From assembly GCF_964204645.1 (NCBI RefSeq), contig NC_134026.1, forward strand, positions 20,108,650-20,168,649: a stretch of 60,000 nucleotides of DNA, written 5' to 3'. Of the stretch, positions 1 through 15,099 are shown in pieces (the stretch's first letter is position 1; each line of letters opens with the position of its first letter). The position numbers and the translations under genes are program-made. The notes beneath the pieces were generated by a model. The model made no database searches and was not told where the DNA came from. It was given only the letters and a program-made list of their open reading frames with translations. The DNA is from Tubulanus polymorphus. Its lineage: Eukaryota > Nemertea > Palaeonemertea > Tubulaniformes > Tubulanidae.

Positions 1-1896
1 TGAGCGGAAAAAATCATGTGCGCCAAAATAAATCAAGTATATGTCTACATGTTTAGTTCCTATAGGGATCATGTGTACGAAAAAAACATTTTTCGATTAT
101 TCTGATATTCGCATAAAACCAAATCAAATCTTCTATGAGAATCTGACCATGAATCTGGGTGGGCATCATTTGGGATATAAAGGTAAAGAATCGGGAATGA
201 AAACGGTACATTCGTGATATAATTGGAATAGAAGCTGGAGGAGGGGGTAGGGTAAGATGCTGACAGAAGAAGTTTGCGTGTAGTGCGTACACTCGACAAG
301 AACGAAGGAAGTTGACAGATATAGACACCAGCCCGCCTTAGAGTCAAACAAACGCGGTCCATCTTTTGCGTTGCGACCGCAGTCCAGCGCGCTCATTTTT
401 ACCAGAGCGAAGGTCAAAGAACACGGGAATACATCGGTCGTGACACTCATATATACCTTCGCAAGGCACGATCGCAATGCAGCCCCCGGAACCTCATTTA
501 TCTTGCATCTTAATACCATTCGTCGACCTTGTTGCCTTCGTTTGACCCACAATAACAGCGGCTCTGTGTTGCTCGTGAAAAGAATTCGGTTCAAGTCCCA
601 AAAATCGTCCGAAGTGCCGTAGGGTGGTAACTCTTCAACCGAACTCCATCAGATTTCTGAAAGTGTATTGGTACAGCTGAACTAACAAATAAAACGTGAA
701 TAAAAAGGATCTGTCTATTTTTACGATCGCAACCGACGATTGTGATTCCTTTTCGCGACAATAATACTTAACGGCGGGCGACGAGGGGCCGTTCATCGTA
801 CTACTATAGTAGGTCTATTTGTTACCGTGTCACCTGACACAACTCATAATTTCGGTTAAAACGTGTAAAAATGGCGGTTAACCGCGCGCTTGTCGCTAAT
901 GGGCTCTAAACGAGCGAGAACTCAGGTGTACGCATTTGTATTACTTATACTCGTTAGGATAGGCATCATCGAGATAAATACAGAGTACACTCCAGTTTTT
1001 TTGCGTTGGGATCGTGATACTATGCCGAAATGAATTGATGTAGATGTACCGATTGAAAATCAAAACAATTGAGCCAAATAGTTTAATGTAACATCCCCCA
1101 ACTGTTTTTCCGTAAAACTGATCCTGGTTTTTACGAGTTGACCGATAAGGATACTTTGTTTTTGGGTGTGCAGGTTCCCGCTGAATTTCTAGATTTTTCA
1201 AATGTTCATGCACCCGCCCATTCCAATTTAGGGTTCACTTTGTTATTTCGAAAAGAAGATCCTTGAACATCAACGGGTTTAATAGCAATTAGCTGTTTTT
1301 GTCTGATTGTTCTATCGGGATATACAGAACCATATTGAAAGCTACGATCGGAATATATCATAGCATCATTTGTTTTGGTTGACGCAAAAACCTTATTTTG
1401 CACTGCATTTAGCAGAGTTGAAACTAGCTAGTTTGTTTTTTTCTTAACTTGGCGTGGGAAACATTCTCCTTCGCGCTTACGTCGGTAAACTTCTAAAAGG
1501 TGTTAACTGCACTGTTTTACCTTCACCGGAGACGAATCTTGAAAGAATTATTTTATGGCTACATATGTATATATACTTCATTGCCCCTTGCATACTTCAC
1601 TGTAATATCCGTGTACGTGTAATGTATGGCGCAACTTATAAAACCCTTGAAATACAAATACACGATCTAAAACAAACAAATCGGTATAACGCACGATAGG
1701 GCAATTAACTCACTTATAAAACATTCAATTAATAGCGTGTAATTGTAGGAAAAAGAAGTACAGGATAGCGTATACGTTGAAAAAGCGCCATAAAAAGAGC
1801 ATCGGTGGGAAAGTTCTCCACTTGAAACTCGAATATCGAATGTCGGGTGAGGTCGCGAAAAAATTCAACCCCTACGACCTTCGGGACATTGGCAGC

Positions 1897-2072
1897 GAAA
1901 ACTGATTCGAGTTCGAACTACGTAAACAATTTGAATTTTCTCATCGCTTTTTGTAGCACCTTCTGCCAGTTTGGAACGAGATCGTAGACTTTGATTCGTG
2001 TATCTCAGGAAAACTGATTCGGATGGTTGATTATTGAAATATCATCGCTTTTCCGCGACCTTCTGTCACCAG
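1897..2072 (+). repeat. Imperfect tandem duplication
   Basis: AAAACTGATTCG, then ATCGCTTTT and ACCTTCTG, recur in the same order about 110 bp apart. The second copy is cut by the MITE starting at 2070. Confidence 0.4.
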
Positions 2073-2230
2073 GGCAGTACCTAGCATTTTGATTTTAATT
2101 TTTTGCGCCGGGGGTGGGGGGCAGAGAAACCCAAAAAGGGCAGTTCTATTAGAAAAAAACAATTACATTTGCAAAAAGGGCACTTTTCCAAAATTTCAGG
2201 GGGTAGGGGCGACCGCTAGGTACTTCCCTG
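2070..2230. mobile_element. MITE with CAGGG(C/A)AGTACCTAGC ends
   Basis: The left end CAGGGCAGTACCTAGC (2070-2085) and right end GCTAGGTACTTCCCTG (2215-2230) are inverted with 15 of 16 positions matching. The interior is G-rich and non-coding. The same ends occur at 41519-41655. It interrupts a short tandem duplication (1897-2072). Confidence 0.65.
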
Positions 2231-5200
2231 ATCACTTAGAAATCAACGGATTATGCGGAATATATACAGCTTCTTGATGACTTCATAGTACTTCGATTCG
2301 TCTCTATCGAATTTCGAAGTTTTTTTTTCATAACGAAGACCTAGATATCGGCGCGTATTATTCCTTTCTGGGCCCCATCCAAATAAGATAAATATCAATT
2401 CTACCGTTGTTGATGCTTCATAGAAAATTGGCCTTTGTTCTCGCGTGTGTTGTATGTGATATATAGTAAACAGAAGTGACCTCACTCTTTAAAACGGTTT
2501 TCGGAAAATCGGCGGCTCCATTAGCAAAAATACGGCGTCGAAACCACTGAACATAACTACAGATAATGGCTGCTCAGCAATTTTGATCGTACCGACTGTG
2601 ACCCAAAACGACACCCCACTAATTTCAGCCGACAGGAAATGTTTTTGTTTTAAAACATCATTTCGAAATCAAAATAACGAATTCCGCGAAACCTGTTGTA
2701 GCATTCCTTCATTTTGTTGTATTTTTTGTTGTTTCCAGTTTCGGCTTTTCTCATTTTTCAAACAACCACATCAAGGCAACTTTAGTTGATCAATCGGTTT
2801 AACATTGGGAAATGCAACATGCAAAAAAAATCAAAATAACAAAAACTATTCTGTTATAGCTCTTGGAAGTTGCAAAACACTTGGTCCACAGATTGCGAAA
2901 CAAGATGAAAATGTCTTCATATTTTGCAATTTTTTCGAGCAACATAACTCGAGTGAATGTGCTAACATCCTTGATCCTGTGTGGTCGCAAAAAGAGCAAT
3001 ATTAACACTGTGCAAACATGATTTTGAAGAAACTTACGATTTCATTACAATCGCTCCTTTTAAAAGGCTTCGGCGCATTGAATCGTGGCTGAAGTGTTGG
3101 CCATTGTAAGAAAAAAACTAAAACCGAGATGAAACAAATTCGTAGAAACCCTGCCTTTTTGAACGGCACAAACTTCTCAAAATTATTGTATAATCTCTCG
3201 TCTAAATATTTGTATACCTGCTTCAGTTTTTAGAACGCGTTTATCTCGACACACATCAACCTACTATTGCCGGTAGGTATAGGTAGGCTGTTAAGAAACA
3301 CTTAGCTGGGTGTCGGTTGCAGTAGATCTTGCTTCTATAAAGCTCTCAGATCTGCTACAAAATAGATCGCTTCAATTAAACTATCTTCGGTTACTTAACT
3401 TGTCTACGTCGATTAACAGCGACCACGTAAACGAATATATGGCATAAGAGATTAGGTAACGTGATTTGTTATAACTGGTGGTTATAACTTAAAGGTCCTT
3501 CTACAGCGTCCCCCGATCGGAGTATACATAACTTAGCTACGGTAGACCTTGCGTAAAGTCGGATCTTTTGGAACCGAGAAAAAAATTCCGACTTTGAAAA
3601 CAGTCGGATTTCCAGCCTTTTCCCGAAAACTGCGACTTGACTTGAGAATTAATCCGAAATTTAAATCAACATCTACAAAAAATGATTTAAAAATACTGCT
3701 GTATTTCGGGTTAATGTTTCCATTCTAATACACTAACCACACAACTAAAATAACGACTGTTCACATGACATGACATCGTCGATTTCAAGCCAGAAACGGG
3801 CGGTCGGAACTGGGAAGAAATCAAACTGGAATGGGACGAATAGCCCTCCGACTTTGAGCTATTTTTTCGTAAATTTTGGGACCAGGGAAAGTACTACGAG
3901 ATTTTCCGACTTATGAAATCCGACTTTTGAATATGAATTTCATTGAAAAGAGAAGGAAAAGTCGTGACCATAAATATTCATCCGATATGAGCGATTATCT
4001 GACTTATGAAAGGTTTTAAATTTAACCAATGGACATTTTTGGACAACCATGATATTTTGTTTAGGTTCCATGTAATAGGTCCAGCTCGACAGTTGTCACC
4101 CGAAGAATGATGCACGCAATTGCGGTTTTTATATAACGTAAAACCATGAAACCTTTTACAGCTGGAAAATACCCAGCATAATTTTGAGAAATGTTTTCAT
4201 CGACGCGAAGAAAACCTAATACTTAATTCAAACATCGCTTGAATTGGCAGTCAGTTGAATTGAATAGATGTCAACACTGACATCGTACGCCACAATTTCC
4301 AAGAAACTAAAATCCGTATAGGTTTTTTTCTCGAAACGAATTGATATAATATTCACGTCACGTATTATACGTGAAAGTCGGCTACGATCTGTCGCGATTC
4401 AAAATGAGAATCGCGGCTCTGAAAAAACCCCTTTTAGTCTGAAAAAAAAATTGTGACAGGACATCCGGCCGAAGCTTTAAAACGCGAAACGAGTCTGCTC
4501 TTTACGGTTGGTCGTATTCTATCAGAAAAAATATATAATCTGGCCCGGCTTACATACTTTTAAATATTGTATGAAATGAAAAAAAAAATCGCTGTTGAAA
4601 TCTATCTACCTTTAGTGGCAGTTTGCTCCAGGCTATTCTCAGTTGTCTCGCTACACATGTGTTTTTCAGACTTTTTATTGACGCCGGTCTTTGCTTCTTC
4701 GCCTCATGAACGACTGGAGTCTACACAACATAACAGAGCTAAGCATTTTCATTACAAAATATGTCATAACAATAACGTTGCGAAGGCTCTAATAAGGGTG
4801 TGCCGTCTGAACGAGAGAACGAGTGATCGATTCTGAGAATCCGTATTTCTTTCGCCTATAACTTCTTACGATTCATATAATGTTTGTTGGCAGACGATAG
4901 TCAAAATATGACATTGCCGACTGAACAGTTGCAACCAAGAAAACGCGATCTCCCGTTGACGAATCCGTTGGCCTATTGATAAAAAAAAAGCTCACTGTTG
5001 TGAATCACAAAATCGGAATTAGAAATAATGATCTCTAGGAAAACCATATGTTAAATGAATCTGTCTTGTCTTAGGTGGAGTTTCTATGTTTGCTTTATTC
5101 TCACTACTTTTAAGCACTTATTTGGAAGTAAAAGCTGATTTGATATTTACAAATATCGTGATAAGTTCGTTTTTTATGTCATTCTCCACGTTGGATAGTA

Positions 5201-7118
5201 AGGAATTCTCTGATTCAGTTCTTTCTCAGATTTTTCGTTTCTCATTTTTCGTTTTTATGATTTAGTAACGGAATTTCATCCTCATTGAAATGTGTCTGGA
5301 TAGTTTCCTCTCGTTATCAATAATAATTGAGACGTACGTAATGTTCTTAGTCTATGTTAATACTATATAGTAGTATCGGGCTTCTTAACTTATATTTCAT
5401 GATTGAAACGGATATGTTAACACCTTATTTGGCGCCTGTTTCCACGTCGTCCTCGCCTCGAAACAAAACTCAACGGAAATCGGAAACTCGTTCGCCGTCG
5501 TCGAATCACGCCGAGTGTCTGCGCTGAAAAAACGTCTCGAACAACCGATTATGTCACGATGAAGCACGAAAACAAACACGCACAAAATCAATGGTCATAT
5601 TTTGAGAGGTAGTCGTTCGAAGAACATTTCTATATCCGGGGATTTGTGTGTCGAATGCTGTTTCCGTTGCGCTATTTCGGCAGACGAGACGTATTCAAGT
5701 GCATAAATGACGTCTGATGAGAAAACTCGATTAATGGAGAAAAAAAGTAGAACTCGAATTATGAATGTAAATTTGAATTCGTATTATGTGCGATCTATGT
5801 GCATTGGAATCAATGGTGTTGTACAAATTTGCCGATGTCTTCTATGAATTTATCAAATAATGCCTCGGGCCTGAAGTGCTACCTCGATTTCCGTCATTAC
5901 GCTCGTCTGGATACAAAAAAAGTAAAATTCAAATTCCACTATTTGACCATCAGAAAAGAAAATCTAACAGAAACAAGAAAACACAAAAAGAAAATGTTAA
6001 ACAAACCGGTGGTAATTTGCACCGTTTCGTGGTAGCACGTAAAGGATACACATTTATTGGTAAAGGCGTACAGACACGGATAAGAGAATGTGATGAACAA
6101 TGAACTCGTGAAGAATAAGTCATTGTATTGTATACGGTAGAGATTTTTCGAGTAGGCAAGGTGGGCTCTTTTTACTAAAAATCAATCCCGTACGCATTTC
6201 GAAAAACGTACGTAAAAAATAAAATTGTTTGGCGATGGATTTTAGTTTATGAAGCCTTTTAACCTGGTTTAAAATGCATTCTCACCGTTTCAATATGCGT
6301 TCTTGGAAGTCTCAAAATAGCGAGTCGGATAAAAAACGTGTTTGTAGAGTATTTTTGCATAATACCACGGGTCTGGCAGGGTTAAAACGAAGCCCTGGAT
6401 GATTCTGGATATACATGTGTAATTCACGCGTACTATCGACCGAATATTTGCTGATTCCAGATGTGAACAATTTTTGTCGTGTCTGTCGGTATTCCTGGGG
6501 GTTATAGACGTTAGCTGGCTGAAACTTTCTATACGTACGTACATACAGTTAATCGGACGCGTATATACGATAAATACATCGAACGTTTTTACATCGTCCG
6601 AGACGATTGAACGATATCTCATACGTTCAAGTTAAACAAATACAACTAGATATTAAAGCAATTAACATGGTTTTGTGAAAGTTCTTAGCTTAAAAGTGGA
6701 AATAGGTAAAAAAATATGAGTCTGGTCAGAGGTTCGAAGGCCTGCGCAAGAAAAGTTCATTAGCTTATCTTAAAAGCATATCACACGTTGGAAAAACCAA
6801 CACTTAGAACAGAAAACGTTTATTCAAGTTATCAATATTGCCAAATTATTTCGAATACGCAGGCAACGTGGCAAATGAACCACTGAATGCGTAAAACATT
6901 ATCGTCGATTGCAGATCAGTGACTAAGAGTAATCGTTTTCAACCACAGGTCGATTTCGCCGGAAAGTTTTTTTAAATGCCTAAAATGCTTCCGTCTTATA
7001 CCAGTTAAATTCTGGTTATACCGAATAATACTTTCTTCAAATTCAATATCTAAATATACGCATTTTTCTTTCTAGGTTGTATCGGTCTTAGTAAGATTCA
7101 AGTGAATGTTTCTTTTTT

Positions 7119-7440
7119 TTGACGCCGTAAAGACCGTAACAATAATGTGTATATACATTGTTGACTATATGCGTTATTTTAGGGTTTCTGTGCAAGTCGA
7201 TGTGCACTACGTCATCAATATTGGCCTTTCAAAACAATAATTACGATTGTGGATTTTGGCATTTATTTTGTAATTAAATATATTCTATAACTCAGATTTC
7301 ATTTTTGATAAATCTTGATAATCATTTTTGAGAGGTTGTGCCCTACGTCATCAATAGATCGGGGCTAGATTGGTTGCCGGTCATTTCAATTCAATTCAAT
7401 TCAATGATCAATATATTCAAATCCAAATACATTTTTCAGT
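7119..7440 (+). mobile_element. TTGACGCC-ended repeat family, copy 1
   Basis: Starts TTGACGCCGT and includes two related internal blocks, CACTACGTCATCAATATTGG (about 7205) and CCTACGTCATCAATAGATCG (about 7342), then GGTTGCCGGTCA. Three other copies lie at 48.6, 49.3 and 57.5 kb. The 3' end of this copy is diverged or truncated. No coding sequence; probably a non-autonomous DNA transposon. Confidence 0.65.
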
Positions 7441-10400
7441 ACAGTACAATACAGTTTTTACACTTCGAACCTCATTTTTATGCTATATATACTATTCTGG
7501 AATCTTACAAACATAATTTCACCGACATACTTTCTTCTCATGTCACACAAAAATTATAAATCGAAATTTTTGATTAAATAACACGTGCTCTAGTCGAAAT
7601 TCCTTCATCTAGTTCGCGACACCTGCTCAACTACTGCATTCCGTCGCATGCGTGTAATATATTCGTATGTTTGTTCTTATCGCGTTCATATTTTCTTTTC
7701 TTTCTTTGCATATAACGAACCTCGCACGCATTCGTAGAGATTTTTTTACAGCAGTTTTTCATTGTCTTTCGCACGGGATAACATCACGATCAGTCAACAG
7801 CAATTGATAACGTGTGGGTGTTACATGGTACGAATAGAAACAAAGCGAGTTACATATCGCGTAATAGTGTTGACTTTTTGAGTAAAACATTTTTTGTGCG
7901 TGGTCGAAAACATCGTGTATCGATTGAACCACAATGCCAGAAGAGTTGGATAGTTTAATCAGACGTTTGAATTAGATGATTTAGATGAAGGTCAAACATT
8001 TCTATTCACAAAAATGACAGTTTTTATCATCTGACAATTAGAATTATTTCTAACAATTTGTATTTGGAAAAAAATACATTTAGTTTTCGGAGTGATGAAG
8101 TGTATGTGTTTGTAGTGGTTAAAGTAACTATTGAGAATTCTATCCCCAATAGGGAATCTACGTATGTCACCAATGTTATATTATTAAGCAAAATGAGCAA
8201 ATCCAAGAGCTAGGTTCTTTCTAAATCGTTCCACTTTACTTTAATTTTTTTATCACCATGTTTCATGTTTGTGTCCTGTCTACTTTATTGAACCGTCAAT
8301 CCAATAATGTACGTATTTGTTTCACATTAAGAACCAATAAAGCGAGTGATCACTTCGAAAATCCCGTTTGATACTTTTCGATTAAAGTAAGCATGTTTCC
8401 AACGATGAGAACATCCAAAACGATAAAACGTTGAAACCATCGGATATATCCCCGAAATATCTTCTAGGAATTTTGGACATTGCACTTTAAGTTCACCTTA
8501 CATCTATAATCAGTCAATGGCCTATATCAATCTCAATCATCTAAATCAATCTATAATCAGTTTAACTCATCGTCTTATCACGGATATTGTGATTTTCAAC
8601 TGATTCATCTTCACAATCGGTCAAATTTACCAGTCCAAATATCGAAGGTTTTGGACATAAGTTACGACTGTGCAACTGGAGTCCAGTATTTGCAGATAAT
8701 TCTAGTGCTACCGTATAAAATGTTTTTTTGTCAATTTCTAAAAACCAATCTATGATGAAGCACGGCGCAGTATGACAGTGAAATATGACGTTATAGATTA
8801 CCACAGCGCGTGGCTAATTAGGAACATAGCACGTAGATAACCCGTCACCCCTGTTCAAATAGTACCGAGATTGGCGTGACAGATCTAGCGCACATGCCAT
8901 CAGTCCGACCCGGGTAATTATTACATAACGGCGTCGCAAGATATCCATCTAAACATTAAAATGGACCGATTGTTAAAATCGGTTGATTTTATCGAAACTC
9001 TATTAAGGCAAACTGTATGAATTCATGTTTGTGCTGATAAGGGGTGGACACACATTGGCGCCCTGATAAACGCCAAGCGCTAGATACGAGGTGCTGAGAC
9101 GAGACATTTTCAAAATTTTCTTAAATACCGGCCATACGGTCATTTTCGTTTGTATTGCGGCAGCTTATTCGAATGTACGTTTAGTCTGTACCTAAACCTA
9201 ATGAGATTCTTGTCAGTTTGAATTCATAAAACCCGACTCTGTAAATGAGGAGAGTCATTGGACATTGGTAACAAAAACGAATATTCAAATGACCAACAGA
9301 ATACTAATCATACTTGATGTCTGCTTGGATCCGGTGATAAGTCACTTAATCTGACCGCCATAATCACCAGAAATTCCAATAATACGGTTCTCAAGTGTTT
9401 GGTTTTAAACGGACATTCACGGAATTTATGCGCCACTTGTAGATCGCCGCCTACGACACTGTTTACTGTCGGACAGAAGTCGGAGATAACGAAGAACCCA
9501 CGTTTGATTTTGAATGCTCAATGAATTAATTGAGAGATAATTAGACTTAGAATCGGTCATTTGGTGCATGTTAGTCTCGTCGTCGGATTTCTCAGTATTC
9601 GGAATTCCGCTCAAGCACGAATTCGATTTAGATCTTCTGTTTACTGACCACCTCTGGGTTTCCGCTGCGTTTCTGTAGAATATCTCTATATATTCAGTAG
9701 AACGAATTCGAAAGACAATGTTTTGAAAATTTATACATTCAATTAGAAAGTATTCGAAATAACGTGTGTTCGGTAGAAGGGTTTTGGCGGAAGCAGTAAG
9801 AGATCGATTCCGTGTAAGTTTATATGGTAATGGTTCAATATTTTTCTTCTTAAACTTGATCGCATTATTCCTATAGTGTTCAACAATACGATTGAATATA
9901 CCACCGGTAATTGCGACATTGATTTTGAAGCATTCGAATTCATGAGTGATCTAACTTTTTTGAACAACAGTTGAAATGATAACTGTTCGAGTGTACGAAT
10001 ACTTCGAATTAATCTCATATCTGCGATCAACTGAGAAAGACTTGAAAATGACTTTATGACAGAAATCATGAATGGTATAGTAAGAAGCGAAGTTAACAGA
10101 GTAAAGAAAAAACATAATGAGTTCACAATATTTCGATGGCAGTATATATAATAAGAAGTAGTGAGATTAGTTTCTGAATTGTCAGAAAATTTTACCGAAA
10201 AATACGAATATCGTTTGTTGTCTGAAGAGCGGCCTGTTAATTTTTGAATACTTGGATTGAGGGCATACTGTACAGTAATGCTTCCGTAAAATGATAATCA
10301 ATTAAAGAATATTACACATTTTCCTTTAATAACCATTGCCTAATCGCTGTTTTGATTATAGGCTTAGGCTTTGATACGACATACCCATATATTTCGCGGC

Positions 10401-13400
10401 GAGGTACCTATATTAAATTGCTTCGGTTCGTTTTGATTGAAAATTCTTTACAGCCGGTAACGCATCGGGAAACAATAATGCGCCTATAATTAAGCGTTGG
10501 ATTATGGCTTTTAAAAAGTCACGAAAATCCGCGCCGGCCTTTCGTGTTTATTATCGCGAACACAACGGCCGTATATTATATCCGTCAACGAGACAAATGT
10601 TCGTAAATAGTTGTAATTCGAGTGTTGTTGTGACTAAGGACATTATTCTGGGGATTAACTTCATATGCACGTGGGTCTGGCCACTTAGGTTCGTCAGTAT
10701 ACACTGACTGACACACAGCGCACGCGCGAACCTCGGCGACCGCCATTCGCTAGGATAACGGCGATAGCGCGTGAATATATTTTCTTCCTTTGATTTCTTT
10801 AAATCGACAAAACGGCTGTAGATGCGTATTTACGTTTGTGCTAAATGATCAAAACGTAACATTCCTGATCCGTGTTTACGTTTCTAAGTATCTCGGGGCG
10901 TGCGCGTAAATGAACACCCACTCGCGCGCGAGATCCCGTTTCGTTGTGTAGAAAATCTGAATATCTTGCCAGTTGAGTACCTCGATTCGGCGAACGATCT
11001 AGCGTTAGTTGTTCCGAGACTTAAGGAGGATATTATCAATCGATATTAAACGAGGATACTTAGATACTTGAACGTTTAGGTTGAATCAAAAAGACATGTG
11101 ACGTTGAGTTTTTAAACCAGGAATACACGCGAAAATACCTTTCCATATTGAGGTAAGTTCAGTTAGTAATCGCAACGGCTGTGTCAGGATCGGTCGGGGG
11201 CCACCGTTCGTTCTATTTGAAAAAAATGTCCGTATTCAAACGCAATTCTCTATAGAGCCCAATTCTCAGTTGCGTATTCAATTAAATGCATTCTTGCAAA
11301 TAAGTGAAAACAACATTCTTTCGGAACCGCGCGACAGCAAAATAATTTCAGCGACATTTCCAACACGTATATACTGCACGTTATTGCTATAAATAGACGG
11401 CAGGAAATATTTTTGCAAATGTTTACACTCGATTTGATATTGATGACGTTCCCGAATCAAAAACAACGGTAATCATTTTCGACGTGCGTAATGTACAATG
11501 TATAATATGAGTTGTAGTCGAGGATGCTAACATATCATGTAAGGTATTGTTTGATTCTTTGTATCTACATTATCAATGAACCCAAAAAAAGGCAAGCCAT
11601 CAAAAATATTTCCATACATACCTTGATTATGATATATGCAATTAGCACGTGTACCCACGAATTGAATTAGAATAGAACACGATGAAAAAATTCGTTACAT
11701 CATTCAAGTCAGTGCCGGGACACTTGAGGGCCGGTTCCATGGTCTCGGTTTAGTCTTAAGTCCAGTCTAAGACTATCTTAGTTCTAAAGCCAACCTAACA
11801 ACTTAAGACTTGTCTTAAGATTTAAGATCATTTTTCGGACTTAAGTCTCGACTGTGGAACCAGCTTCCAAGGGACAGTTGAATAGCCAGACCATTCTAAG
11901 ACCAACTTAGTCCTATTAGCAAATCTAAAAAACTAAAACCAGTCTTAAGATTTAAGACCATGCACTTTGGACTTAAGTCATCTCTGTGCAACCAGCCCAT
12001 TGAAGAAGTCGACATAGTTTCTTATAGACGAAGAAATATACGATTCGTGGACCCTTAGCATTACTGAATCTTTTTCATCGTAATTTTCAGCATATCGGAA
12101 AAAGTTTTGATTAACAATTAACCATTCTGTAAGAATAAGAAGCCGATTATATCAAAAGGAATTTTGATCAATCCACTTAGCGGATAAGATTCATTCACGA
12201 AATGATAATCAAATAATATACATATTTTCTACTGAAATGAAAATATGAAATGATTATCTATGATTCGCAATTCATTCAAAAATATCGAATGTACAAATGT
12301 TGAAAAAAGCAGAGAACGCGGATAACAGTCAATCGAGGTTTTAAATAAACGCCGCGACCGATTATTCTGAATATTGAATGCGATTTGGCTCGTGTGTATT
12401 TTGTGCAGATTTTATTTGCATTCGTTTCAAGGATGTGTTTATCTACGTAAAAATGTTTGATTCTAATTACGTTTAAATCGTTCGTCAATGCGACAAGGTC
12501 AACTACGTATTTTGCATGCAGCCGATCGATATAAAATATGTGTCGTTATATGGGGGTCTGATTTTTGTCGTGTTTAAAACGCCGCCAAGTTTCTGTATAC
12601 CTTTCAGATAAGTGCTTTGAAGTCTTTTCGTATATTCACTCGTATAAGGCTGTTTTCAAATATCAAATGTACTTGTAAGATGATCGAAAAGAAAGTTGAT
12701 TTAACTTCTTCTCAAAGCCTATTATGAATCTATTTACTTTTCAATAGCCTTTTATATGCCGGTGCTTATAAACCATAATAATTTCGTCTATGGTGAACTG
12801 TCGAGATCGCTAGATATTTTTATCCGCGCGGATAAAAAGGCATTGTTTGTCACGAAGATCAGAAGTCAAACTTTAGAAAACCGACGTTCAAAGGCTATTC
12901 GGTATGCGGTCGGAATGCCCTAATTCAACCCGTACACTTCATACGTAGTGAAAATTGTCTATATATTGTTATTTGCCACCGATGTTTAGCAAAAGTTACA
13001 TACATATATGACGACGAATCGAGCTTGTGGACAGAGAGTTCTAGGAAGGTCAATGTAATTTTGCATTGAGCCTTTTAGTAAACCTCGGGTGCAGCTCAAA
13101 TAGCCCCGGAGCCTTGCGTGTGTGGTCCATATATAGTAATAAGATAGCCGTTTTCAGATTTCACAGATCGAAATCCCTGATATGCTCTCTCAAGTTTGGA
13201 GTACATTTTGATAAATTGACCCGTGTCGTCAATGGATGACGGCCAAACACAAATTGTGTACATAGTATACGACTTACATATTCTCGAGAGCAAATATCGT
13301 AATATTTAGACATTGCGGTCAAACAATGAATAACGCAGCGGAGAGAGTCAAATCAAACGATTTGTAGCAACTTTTGACCACGTGTATAGGCTTATGAACC

Positions 13401-15099
13401 ACTATAGGTCAGTTATTAGTGACACACGAGAATAATATCATAGGCACAATTTATCTAAGTTTCCGCGAATTAGGCGCGCAATTCATCGACCTATAATTGT
13501 ATATACATATCCATATTTGGGACTCACGAATCCCAAATACTGAAATGGTAAAAGATATTAATCAAAATAGTGTTTAGCTGAGCTTTACTCGAAGAGACAA
13601 GTTTTTGGATTCAATAGATCGCATTTCAAATCAAATGTATTAAAGAAAGTTGTTTTTTTCTTGTTTAGTTTCCCGTTTGGATGATTAACACGAAAACAAC
13701 AGTGCGCACGCTATCGAAATCTTCGCGATACACCGCGGGGACTCATTTAGCTTACGGCAGTTGAAGGCGTATCAGCTTATTTTCCTCTGTGACACATTAG
13801 GCTATGTTTCTGATATTAATCATATTTTTTACTCCCAAACGGGGACTCTACCTCGCTGCGAAATGCGAGACGGGAAAATATCACGCTTTATATTTCACAC
13901 TCATTCGGTGCCAGTGGCTTTCTTATTCGGGTGATATCTATGAGGCCCTTCGGTTATTACGACCAAGCGCTTGAAATAGAAAAATGTGAAGTAAGATTTT
14001 CATTTCGTAAACCTGATTTCAATGGCATTGAGTCGTCCGTAGATAAAACCTTATATTTACTATATCGATGACTGCTTCAACCATTACGTAAGCTCGGCAC
14101 CATTTTATCGATTTTGACAAATATCTTCGGCGAGTACGATCGAAAATTACGTAATCGAAATCTACGCAACATTTTGTGGACGAGTGGTTTTCCGTGTATG
14201 GAGTTGTCTGCTTAATTGATGATATCGGTTTCAAGGCGATGGACCGTTGAAAAATGATTGCAGTTTAAACAGTTTACAGTTTATCTGACAAACTCAAGGT
14301 CTACAATTTAGACAATGTGAATGAAAAATACAATACAATATACAAAATAACATAGTAGCGAATGCCGTATTTACACGAATATTTTTTGAATTTTACTTAT
14401 AAAAATACATAAGTTATACAGTGTTCTGAAGTTTTTTGTATGCATGAGTGAGGAGGATTTATATTGGTTTAGAACACTGTACAATGTATTTACTCGGGTC
14501 CTTGATTCCTGAACTCCGAACACCGCACTTGTAAAAGTGGTAAGAATCATTTACGCATTGGTCGTCTGCGAAGCGCATATATTTCGTGTGCGTGATCGCT
14601 AGAAAATTGCTTTTGATAGACGCCATGAAATGGGATATTTCTGATATTATTAATGAATTGTTAATGAACGCATAGTCGTTGTCCCGATGATAACCCATCA
14701 CGGCTATTAACTAATAACTCGGGATTGAACACGCTCGGTCGTGTTATCATTGCATATCGTATACATGTATATCGCCACTATATCTATTACTCATCGGATC
14801 TGGAAATACTTGAGAAACATGACGTAATATTCGATATTTCAATCTATTTCCTTGGACATCTTTTTATACGGAACGTGTTTTAGCTATAGCAAAATCCGAT
14901 AGTCGGGCAAAATACGGCGTCTTCCTTCTATTTAAACTTCCATCTGTCAAGGCCAACTTTCCATTTATCAATTTTCAAATTCCTTGCAATTTTTCCACTT
15001 GTAATCGAGAGCACTTGTATCTCCTTGAAACTCTTGGACATCCATCGACACCCACCTCAAAGTAATTAGTTTTAACTCACTACTTATAGAAAATTTCAC
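7441..15099. other. Gene-free AT-rich stretch
   Basis: Holds the foldback pair at 11729-11996 and a small perfect hairpin (TATTTGGGA / TCCCAAATA) at about 13515-13540. No exon with convincing splice sites and protein signature was found on either strand. Confidence 0.5.
11729..11996. mobile_element. Tandem pair of TTAAGAC foldback repeats
   Basis: Unit 1 (about 11729-11865) runs from GCCGGTTCCATGG through several GTCTTAAG / CTTAAGAC blocks to GACTGTGGAACCAGC. Unit 2 (about 11885-11996) repeats the layout (GCCAGACCATTCTAAGACC to CTGTGCAACCAGC) in the same orientation. Ends GGTTCCA and TGGAACC are inverted. Non-coding. Confidence 0.55.

Larger units (their letters stand above)
1..7118. other. 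Gene-free AT-rich stretch
   Basis: Apart from the tandem duplication at 1897-2072 and the MITE at 2070-2230, I see only short, poorly composed open frames without recognisable domains. This includes the 142-residue minus-strand frame at 166-594. It may be intergenic or intronic. Confidence 0.5.

Noticed and set aside
166-594. A 142-residue minus-strand open frame near the window start.
   Set aside because: No domain or protein-like composition; overlapping frames exist in several readings and no splice context supports it.
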